A stretch of DNA of 64,000 nucleotides from Hofstenia miamia (lineage: Eukaryota; Xenacoelomorpha; Acoela), in contig SCFE01000017.1 of the NCBI GenBank assembly GCA_004352715.1, positions 587,441 to 651,440 on the forward strand, written 5' to 3'. Shown here one piece after another: positions 55,496 through 64,000 of this stretch. The number at the start of each line of letters is the position of its first letter. Position 1 is the first letter of the stretch. A program made the position numbers and the translations under genes. Under the pieces are notes generated by a model, which saw nothing but the letters and a program-made list of their open reading frames with translations, made no database searches and was not told where the DNA came from.

Positions 55496-56274
55496 CTGAA
55501 GAAAAATTTCATTACCTAAACTCTAATACATTAGAAAGAAATTGTTGTCTATTAATATCAAAATCTATCAAACCACTTTTTAGAGATGATCAAGTGCAAA
55601 CAATGTACAAAACAGTTTAATGCAATTATTGGTGCTTACACTAACTTGTTAATTTCCCAGCTGAAATAGGATACGTGTACACAGCCTTCAAGATATTTGA
55701 ACACAATTTTTATTCCCTAAATATATTTGCATACCTACACTAAATCGATTTTTCCTATAGACTGATTTTCTGTAAGATGCATGGAAAACTTCAAGCACTC
55801 TATGATGAAAATTTTCTAGTCATATCTAATATTTGTGAGCATACGCCTACTAAATTGTGTGTTTTTTGCAATTTTAAAGGAATTGGTTATATCAGTCAAG
55901 CATTTTGCTAACAAACTTGAGAGGGACATAGACTCAAATGAATTCATTGTGAATATCGATATTAGCAGTCAAATCAATAATCATTATTGCATTTAAATAA
56001 TCCTCACATCTACTAATTTTACTACATTAAAATTGAAGCAAATATTTGGTTTTCCAATCCACAATCCTTGTAACAATTAAAATTGGTCTCCCTGGAACAA
56101 GGAGCTTCGAATAACAGGAGGTGAAACGGAAATATTTATAATAGAAAAGTGTAAGTGGGACATTTTTTTAAGTTCTCTATAAATAAAGTAAAATTTAATT
56201 ACAACTATAGCATATTGTAACATTAAAACTGGAGTTATCACTTTAAATACATAGAAAATTCATTAAAATTTTGA

Positions 56275-57150
56275 TGAATAAAGAAGCTTCTTAACTACTT
56301 GTTGTGATTTACTTGACTTTGAAAGTTTGCGCTTTTCATCATCTAATTTGCGGATGTAACCTCTAGTAAAAGTGTTGAACAATCACCTAGAAATTTTGTG
56401 TAGAGGAGTAAATATTAGTCTTTCAGTTGCCAATGATTCAAAAAGTTTCGTAACATATAAAGTGCATGGGATATTATGCACAGTCAAATAAATTTCATAT
56501 CAATTTAATGTATACCTAATTATTGTTTCATCGGGAATTGATAAATGACCACGAGAAAGTTCATGTATGAAATCTGCATTTTTAATCATATCATTGAGCC
56601 TTTAAAATCAGCTAATTAAAATTTTGCTACAATAAATCAAGCAACGTACACAATATAATTACTTAACCAATTGTTATTAAAATTGCAAATAGTTTTCTTT
56701 GATAACACTGTTATCAGGTTCTGTTTCACAAAATTTACAATCCGACTCGCAGGAATAATCTATTTGAAGCGCCATGTCATTCAATATTTGGACAGCAATA
56801 TTCTTAAATGTGTTCATCACTTGATTTACAGACACATAGTAATTGTTTCCTAAAGACTGCCGGAAAATTTCAAATTGACGCTCAAGTGGATCAGTCCGAA
56901 ATTCTACTTGCATTACATACGAAAATCCAAAATCTAATAAAAATTCTGAAAGTTTTTTTAGTCCCATCAAAGTACGAAACATACCAAAACTAGTTTCCAT
57001 AGTTAAGCTTCTTACTCGTTGTTGATTGATATAGGGCCCATGTCACGAAACTTATTCGCATTTAAGCTTAGGTAATCAAGGCGGTCATGATATTTAGAAG
57101 AAATAATCATTTTAAATTTGTCATTTTTTCTTGATTCTATTGTAGGAGAC
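56275..57150 (-). pseudogene. P-element/THAP9-type transposase remnant, C-terminal part
   Basis: Minus strand, in the large SDR intron. The 57000-56677 piece has SEFLLDFGFSYVMQVEFRTD followed by DPLERQFEIFRQSLGNN, the family's (L/D)-x-x-E-x-x-F-x-x-x-R-Q signature, then YYVSVNQVMNTFKNIAVQ and a Cys cluster CESDCKFC. Further 3' come LNDMIKNADFIHELSRGHLS and, in the same frame after stops, FESLATERLIFTPLHKISR and RKLDDEKRKLSKSS, matching the end of such transposases. Frameshift/stop between pieces; inactive. Confidence 0.75.
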
Positions 57151-57289
57151 ATTTCCTATTTTGAGAGTGTTAGAAACCATTTCTACAGATTTAGCAGTTT
57201 GATCTCTTTTACACATTTTGAATGATGGTTTCGTAGTAAGAGATGATATTAAAAAAGTTGTTGTACCAATTTTGTATATAATTATCATG

Positions 57290-57960
57290 ATAAAAGAAGG
57301 AAAAATTTGAACACTCTACTGAATTTTAGCTCTGGTATTAAGGAAGTTTACACATTTTCTGAGCTTTAGATAGAATATCTACAAAATAATCGGGACTGAA
57401 GAGTTCTAAATCAACTGAAATAAATAATATATGATGGGCAGATATGGTAGATGTTGGAGCGATATTCTTTGAAATGTTACAATTTTCACTATTAGTAACC
57501 ATTAGATCGAGTGTATTGCCTTGAGAATGAGTTGGAAAATTAGCGATTTGAATTACCTTAAGACCAACTAAGGCGTAGATAATTGAAAGAGTAAATTCAT
57601 CATTTAAGGAGGGAAAGTTGAAATCTCCAAATATAAAATGGGATCTGAGCGAGAGACAATATTATAAAACTTATCAATGATATCATTGAAATAAGTTATA
57701 ATTATGTCTGACGTCAATATATATTTTTCCTGCTTTGAGGAGGAATATAGATACAAATTACCAAACACTTGTAATTTGGAAATATGAGAACAGTGTTACA
57801 TGAGAAATGAGTACCATAAATAAGAGAAGATGTTTTGAGAAAAGTTTTACCATAAATAAAACAACCTCCATGAGAATTTTTGTTCACTGGAGAAGTTATA
57901 ATTTCTTAACTGTAATTTAGTATTGCCGTTTGAGGTAAACGAACACAACTTTGCGACGTT
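57290..57960 (-). pseudogene. non-LTR retrotransposon endonuclease remnant
   Basis: Minus-strand reading gives FGNLYLYSSSKQEKYI, the GDFNFPS catalytic box (in a shifted frame at about 57635), LKVIQIANFPTHSQGNTLDL and MVTNS, then STISAHHILFISVDLELFSP. That is the order G-D-F-N, T-H-x-x-G-N-x-L-D-L-x-x-T, S-D-H of LINE endonucleases; the SDH reads SAHH. No RT domain follows. It interrupts the P-element remnant. Confidence 0.7.
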
Positions 57961-58499
57961 TATTTGATTATGCTTAGCTTACACATCTTTAAATCAGACT
58001 TAGCTAAAGCGTCTACTCGCTGAATATATTTAAATTATATAAAATTTAACAAAAAATATATTTTGAAAAATTATTCGTAGTTTGCCGATATCAATAACTC
58101 ATGACTAAAAAAGGAATCAATATTTAAAAGTTTATTACAAAACAAATTGCCTCATTTTCATACTGAATGTATTTAAAATTTATGCAATATCAATGCTTTG
58201 CGCAAAAACTTGTTGGATATTAAAGAGGTTTAGATTATTGAGGCCATCTTGTTCCATTGTAGATCTCAAATTTGCCTAAATTTGTTTCAAATCACTCTGA
58301 TGCAGCAAGAAAAATTCTGTAGTGTAGGAATGATTTCTGAACATCATACATAACATACTCTTCAATAATTCTCGGCAGAGCCAAAATGAGTATCAATAAT
58401 TTTTGATTATCCACAATATTCACAAATACTCGAGGATATCATAATCTGAAACTGCTTTAATATGACTTTCAAATATGACATTCAAAGAAGTCATCATTC

Positions 58500-58670
58500 A
58501 TTGAATATTGAAAAATCAACATTAATTTTGAGTTTCAACTTTTTGTCAGCAACTTCTCGATTTCGATTACCGAAAAGCTTAACTGCACTTTGTTTTGATT
58601 TCTGCCATACAGTGATTTTAAATTCAGTGTCAATTTCATTTTTCCGACACAATTTTGCACCGATTCATTA
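58500..58670 (-). pseudogene. possible upstream piece of the P-element transposase
   Basis: 52 codons open on the minus strand, reading LCRKNEIDTEFKITVWQKSK, then SAVKLFGNRNREVADKKLKL and INVDFSIFNE. The pattern S-x-x-x-A-V-x-L-F and the ending F-x-x-F-N resemble the segment of P-type transposases that precedes the 56.3-57.1 kb part, and the order on the strand is right. Weak; an exon of an unrelated gene is not excluded. Confidence 0.35.
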
Positions 58671-61279
58671 CCCTTATTTGATCTAATAGATTGAAAGATG
58701 GTTTTGTATTCAGTGGCGAAATCAGCTTAGTCAACTTCGTGTGGCCCATCTGAGACAATGCAATATGTTGTAATTTTATGAAAATTATTCAAATGCAATT
58801 AAATCAAGATTTGCATAATGAAACTATTAAAATAATGGGTTTATAATCTTCAGAAACATATCCATGTAAACTAAGCCATATACTCATTGCCTTCATAGTA
58901 TCTGGATCATTAACTGAGCGGCTATCATAGTATTTATGAATATTCTAGCTGCATAATATCTCGGATTCTTCTCTTGCGTAGTGGCCCAACTTAAATCTTT
59001 TTTCAACAAATATTTAATATTTGAGGCTCACTGCCTCTAAGATTTAAAATCATTTGCTTAAAAAATCTTTTCTTAATCTTCACAGTCAAGTCAATGAATA
59101 ACTTCTTATTAAAAAAATTTTTGAAAAAATTTTATTCAATCATGGAAACCTTTGAAATCATATAAACTGCATATTTTAAGTTATTTGTGAATCTGTTCTT
59201 CTTATATGTGCCCCCCAAAAGTTTCAATATTTCGTTGAAATTTACATTAAAAAACTCCCGAAATTAAATATAAACTATAAAATCCGGAATTGAAAGCAAT
59301 GGTTATTTCAAAACGACAACTAAGCGATGAATGTATATAAGAGGACATATGAATAAACGTTTTCTCACGAATGCATCTGAAAATTATTTGAAATTGGTAA
59401 AAACCAGAAAATTTTGCTTTAAGATTATAATAAGTTGAAAATTGTGAAAAAATTGCGTTTTGCCAAATGTGATGTGTGCTAAGAATTCCGCATAATTTTA
59501 GCACTTTAAATATATTATTAAGTTCATTTATTGCGGTGATTATTAGGGAAAGAAAATGCACTTAAATCTTCAAAATATGCAAAAATATGCTTTTTTAAAC
59601 AATTTATAAATGTAAACCATTAAATGAGCTTATAATACAAATGATTACATAGAATCACTAGTTACAATGAACAATTAACTATTATGCAATGTTTTCAGAT
59701 AAAAAGCACTGTCTGTTTGAACAATAGACATTTTTATATCTTGAAGAAAACCTCCACATAGGAAAAATCCCATACGTGAATGCTGGAACTGCTATGGTTA
59801 TAAATCATTGACAAGAACATCATTCGAGGCAAAGACTTTCATTCGTTTCACATCTCGCAGAAGTATATTTAGTATAACTCCCATTTTAACTAAGAATTAC
59901 TCTCTCTGTGTGCCACATAAAACTGAATAGTTTCAAAGGCCTCTGACAAAATGTTGCAGGCTCTGAGGCAAATATGCCTTGACGTTCTAACTTCCATTTT
60001 AGGAATAAACTGAAATTTTGCATTTATGAGGGCAAAATCCATTTTATTTATGTGATAAACTTATGACCTGAAAATTTTTAAGATAACTATATATTGTAAG
60101 GACGGGAAATTTACAGAACCGTGTTATTTAACAACTCATCCGTGATATTGAACACAATATGTCTTCATGTTTCAAAACATCAAAATGTGTCATTTTATGT
60201 AGATTTGTAGCTCATGGTGGTGGTAGATTGGCAACAGAGTAGAAATAATTTTCTTACTTTTATATGCACAGTACAAATATGTCAAATTATGTTTTAATTT
60301 TCCATAGTGATTACATATGCGAAGTAAAAGGATGGTTACAAAGTACTTCCTAAGCACTAATATGCACTAAATATTAATATTGATCTGATTTTTTATGGCA
60401 TTAAATTCTATTTTTACAATTAAGTGTGTAATTAGCCCAATGGTTGATATTTTAATATGCTATATTCAATCTCAGCAACAAAAAATTTACTATCTACATA
60501 TATTTACAAATTATTTTGTAAATTAAAAAACCTCGCTCAATGCAAAAAAGCTAACCATGCTGGAGCTCAAAATACATGCTAGGTCCTTCGATTGTAAGTA
60601 TTTCTTTAAGGTGTGTAAAATGTGGAGTATTTGTGAGGCATTCTATCATTTAGTTTGCATGAAGAGATTGCTGAGACCAGGGCGTGTACCTTGAGGCCGA
60701 TGATCTGTTGCTGATGATACAGTGCCAATTTCGACACATTCATACATTTATTTGCAGAAAGTTTAGTGGATTTGGAATGAAGTGTTTTCAAATTCGGACA
60801 AAACAAAGAAAAAATCAAAAGGATTTGGTATAAATTACCCATGTTTAATGGCATAAAAATCAAACCGTATTTAAATTAGATTCTTCAGAAAGCCCACAGT
60901 TTTCTTGAAATGAAAATCCCGTAAGTTGCAACTTGATATTGTGATAACAAAGAGTTTTATTGATTATAGATGACCACTATCGCCCAAGGGAGCTCATCAT
61001 GGGATTGTGAAGAACGCCTTTTCACTTAAGTGTGTAATTGCAATTAAATTTTTTGATTAAATGCTCAACCAAGTAAACGGATCTATTAATACTGCAATTG
61101 CTCATACTTCCTCTAAAAAATGATAAAATATCATATTTTGTGCACAGAATGAGATTTATATCATGTGGCGTATTCTATGTCATTACAAAGTACGTCACTC
61201 TAGCGCTTTCGTTAACAATATATTAGTAATATTGTAAACGTCGACAAGCTTTTTCACCTTAAATATTCAAATACATTAC
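58671..61279. other. SDR intron sequence, nothing else recognised
   Basis: AT-rich. Longest open frames (59561-59247 and 60863-60606, minus) do not look like known proteins. Confidence 0.5.
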
Positions 61280-61493
61280 CTTAGAACTGCAAGAGTTTCT
61301 TCTATTCAATGTAGTATTGACTCCTCCGGGATGTACACTGTAGGCCTTAACATTTGAATTAGGATATCGCTTGGCAAACTCAAGTGTAAATAAAACATTC
61401 GCTAATTTGCTTTGACAATAACTTTTCCATCCGCCATATGACTTCTCTAAACTGAGATCTTCAAAGTGAATATGACCACCCATTTTGTGAGCC
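61280..61493 (-). CDS. SDR exon: catalytic YxxxK
   Basis: 214 bp. Acceptor ATATTTAG; first base completes the Leu codon left open by the previous exon (SS-L-AHKMGGHIHFEDL). Contains the active-site Tyr and Lys in SYCQSKLANVLFTLEFAKRY and the following VKAYSVHPGGVNTTL (P-G motif). Donor after AAG, GTAATG, phase 0. Order and spacing fit RDH11-14-like enzymes. Confidence 0.9.
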
Positions 61494-61599
61494 CTAAATA
61501 TATTAGTGTAATATTAAAATATTACTACCTCTGTCCGAAGATAATCTCGAGGAGCTAGCTTTCACAAAATGTAATATTGTTTTAAAAAGAGTCTCTTAA

Positions 61600-61870
61600 A
61601 AAAATTATAAGGATTTTAATTCGTGGGAAAACGAGGATTATTAAACTTTGACCCACAGGCACTTCCATATCAGATTTTGGGAAGCTTTTTAACATGTTCA
61701 GATAAAGAAAAAAAGTTAGAATGTGTTTTACAATTATTTCACCTGAATTTCTCATCCGTTTCCCGCAAGAATTTAAAAAAGAATAAGTGACTTTCACACC
61801 TCTTAAATATTTTACGGTTGTTTTATGAATGACTACCAATCGCCCAAAAGAAACATTTAGCACCATGAAA
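61600..61870 (-). pseudogene. decayed SDR N-terminal exon, out of order
   Basis: Minus strand, between the two true SDR exons. KTTVKYLRGVKVTYSFLN followed by RMRNSGEIIVKH corresponds to the start of SDR enzymes (helix after the GxxxGIG loop, second beta strand, and the VVxxLDLSSL segment). After one frameshift it continues SLSEHVKKL. The GxxxGIG loop itself is destroyed. In a functional gene this exon should precede 62872, so it is probably a leftover of a paralogous or duplicated SDR gene. Confidence 0.5.
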
Positions 61871-62718
61871 ACATAATGGAAGCATACATTTATTGAAAAT
61901 CAAAATAGGAAAAGGTTCTAAAATGGCTATAGAAGATTGAAAAGACAAAAAGCATTGACGATTTTTAAGAACCTATTATCGCAATACTAAAGTCGGATCA
62001 CACTGAGTGACTAAGAATAAAATTGGAACAATATTGAAATTTTGTGATTAATATTAAGAAATAGAAACAAAAATAAGTAACTTTGAAATTAAAAATAGAC
62101 TTTCCACTAATTGATCGATTATTGGTGCATAAAATTTGAATATCAGATTAAAACTCACTGAGTTGCAGTCTTCAAAAATGGCCCATTAAATGTTAAATAC
62201 ATATGATTTTAAGACCTCATCGCAAAAGTTGCTCATGTTTAAAATCTTTCAAATACTGCATAGTATGAATACTATTTTTACGATTTCGTAGTATGCATAG
62301 TTTCTACACTGAATTGAGTTCATTTACGAGTTATTTTTTTTATAAAAAAATAAATTCATGATTTATACTTTCAACTTATTACTGCAAGAAGAACCGATAC
62401 AATCGAACATTTTTCTAAAAAATGCGAAAAATTGTTTACTGATTTTCTGAATATCACTTTTAAGCAAACCAAGCATCGCAATGGGATAATACAAATATTC
62501 CATTGAGAACTACGCAATGCTTCAAGTGGTATGACCATATTTTTAGTAGTACATGTGTAAGCTAAAAGCATACGCAGATTATGTTTATATTGAGCTACTG
62601 TAAACTAATGTTGATGAATACTGCAATAAATTATATTCAAGCAAGCATGACCAAAGAAATTCTAGGATTACATTAATTCGAATTGAAAGTACCAAAACTG
62701 AAATAGGAAAATACTTAC

Positions 62719-62872
62719 AAAGATGATACATTGACAATTCTAACATCATCCCCAGAAGCAAAAAGAACATCTTTCAGTAGAAATGTAAGATAAAAATGAC
62801 CAATATGATTTACACCCAGTTGGAATTCAAACCCATCTTTTGTCAACTGTCTTTCAGGAATCATTGCAACTC
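62719..62872 (-). CDS. SDR exon: NAG box to VNVSS (central region)
   Basis: 154 bp. Acceptor TTGAATAG, so the split Gly of the NAG motif is completed by GA, giving [20 protein letters not shown], then [13 protein letters not shown] (the N-H-x-G-H-F-x-L-T signature with the catalytic Asn) and [10 protein letters not shown] with the catalytic Ser region. Donor GTAAGT after TCATCTTT (phase 2). The region is the least variable part of the RDH family and the match is strong. Confidence 0.88.
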
Positions 62873-62931
62873 CTATTCAATTAGCTAACTGTCATATAAT
62901 ACAATTTATCTCTTTCAGCACAAATTTGCTG

Positions 62932-62936
62932 GTATA

Positions 62937-62992
<56 letters not shown>
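62932..62992. repeat. (TA)n microsatellite
   Basis: Uninterrupted TA run of about 50 bp after GGTATATATATG. Confidence 0.95.
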
Positions 62993-62993
<1 letters not shown>

Positions 62994-64000
62994 TTAACAG
63001 ACATTCTAGTTAAAAGTATATTAAAGGCTTTTCCAATTGATGAGGAGGCACTTCATTAAACTAATCAAATATTGTCTGACAGTTTTTCAAGCTTTATTAC
63101 TAATGTTTATTAAAAATGTGTTTTCGCTATTGCAAGCTTCTTATATTGTTGGAATATATTAGAAAAAAAATATATTGGAAATTGAAATCTGAATGAGGTA
63201 TTGGGAAATCAACTGATTTCAAATATTTCCGCTAAACTTATGCGAAAACAAATGCCCTCCCCCACAATTACTTTTGCAATAATTCTCTATTAGAAATGTA
63301 TCAATTTCAAATTTACTGTGATAAAAAATTTTCAATAATATATTGAAAAATACCTATTGTTGCGAATCTGAAATATACTAGAGTAAGAGATGACTGAGAA
63401 TTATGTAAAGCAGCAAGAGTTCTTGAATATAATATTTCCATAAATATATTTTTCAACTGCTGAGGATTTTCACAAATGTCATTGTCAATGAGTAGAACAA
63501 GGTAGCAAAGGGATTGATCATGAATGACTTAAAGCATCTTGAAAAGTATTCTAGTGGGTTTTTTCTATAATAATGTACATTATTATTTGACAACATCACC
63601 TACCATGTCATACAGACATTTTGAAAATATCTCTATTTATTGAGAAACCTGTATTTCAGTTTTGTTATTTATAGTTATCTTTTTTTTCTCTATAATTAGA
63701 AAAGCACACTTATTTGTTGAACTGCTTACTACCAATTGAATTGAGTAACGCACTTTGGATGAGATTCCAGAAACTAACAGTGGCAAAGCAACTAGTGAAA
63801 GCAGTGTAGAAACTATTTCATATGAATCAGATAAAAAAATTAGCAGTTATTGATTTCCGAATAATTCCAATGCCGTTGTGGCACTACTGGATGGCAAAGA
63901 TTGTTTGAGATCACATGTTGTGAAAACGGCAGAACGTGGGTCATCTCATCTGGAAATACGCATAATTCGATAGATATTAAATATGTATCTAATTATTTCA
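62993..64000. other. intron or intergenic DNA, no gene seen
   Basis: Upstream (minus strand) of the first recognised SDR exon. I looked for an exon ending in INNA plus a GT donor and for a TGxxxGIG motif and found neither. Confidence 0.5.

Larger units (their letters stand above)
55306..62872 (-). other. retinol-dehydrogenase-like SDR gene span (exons partly identified)
   Basis: Three exons on the minus strand, 62872-62719, 61493-61280 and 55495-55306, together read as the central and C-terminal parts of a classical short-chain dehydrogenase of the RDH11-14 type. Junction phases of the first two match exactly. One short exon (length 3n+2, expected about 15-20 codons) between 61280 and 55495 and the 5' exon(s) with the TGxxxGIG dinucleotide site were not found; the latter may lie beyond the window. 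Such enzymes reduce or oxidise retinoids and other carbonyl compounds with NADP(H), usually membrane-associated. Confidence 0.75.

Noticed and set aside
59247-59561. 104-codon minus-strand frame in the SDR intron
   Set aside because: Tested as the missing SDR exon or transposase part; no matching motif.

Overview
This window is AT-rich eukaryotic (animal) genomic DNA, most likely from an arthropod or related invertebrate. The evidence is a spliced short-chain dehydrogenase gene with GT/AG introns, an NNMT-type methyltransferase gene, and decayed copies of piggyBac, P-element, Ty3/gypsy and CR1-like transposons. There is no operon-like gene packing. The species cannot be told from the sequence. 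Three assembly gaps (202 N, 1000 N, 1 N) are present.

Layout. 1-3.2 kb: a 31-bp satellite, a tRNA-shaped sequence, a 61-bp direct repeat and two gaps. 3.2-7.4 kb: no convincing gene. 7.4-9.1 kb: a dead piggyBac-like element with three copies of one palindrome. 9.65-51.7 kb: a nested cluster of related Ty3/gypsy LTR retrotransposons. Element A (minus strand, about 9.65-21.17 kb), element B (plus, about 21.97-33.98 kb), fragment E (minus, 34.4-36.0 kb), element D (plus, 36.2-39.9 kb) and element C (plus, 39.6-51.7 kb) are all broken by stops, frameshifts and deletions. A CR1-like non-LTR retrotransposon (about 43.35-47.09 kb) sits inside the protease region of element C. One solo-LTR family has landed inside each of A, B and C with 4-bp target duplications. 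52.5-53.4 kb: an intact single-exon NNMT/PNMT/TEMT-family methyltransferase gene (minus), the only complete cellular gene seen. 55.3-62.9 kb: a retinol-dehydrogenase-like SDR gene (minus) with three recognisable exons. A P-element transposase remnant and a LINE endonuclease remnant lie in its large intron, and a decayed, misplaced SDR N-terminal exon lies between two of its real exons. 62.9-64 kb: microsatellite and unassigned intron or intergenic DNA.

The most unusual signal is a long accessory reading frame lying between pol and the 3' LTR in the Ty3/gypsy family, where errantiviruses carry env. Pieces of it can be aligned by eye between A (minus, 9.94-12.45 kb), B (plus, 29.3-33.6 kb), D (plus, 37.88-39.59 kb) and two inverted fragments (21.18-21.88 and 22.88-23.91 kb). 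I do not recognise the protein and see no signal peptide or membrane anchor typical of Env.

The two cellular genes are both small-molecule enzymes on the same strand, but nothing in the sequence links them functionally. The retrotransposon genes follow the gag - protease - reverse transcriptase - RNase H - integrase - accessory ORF - PPT - LTR order. No single copy is intact, so the family structure has to be pieced together by comparing copies.
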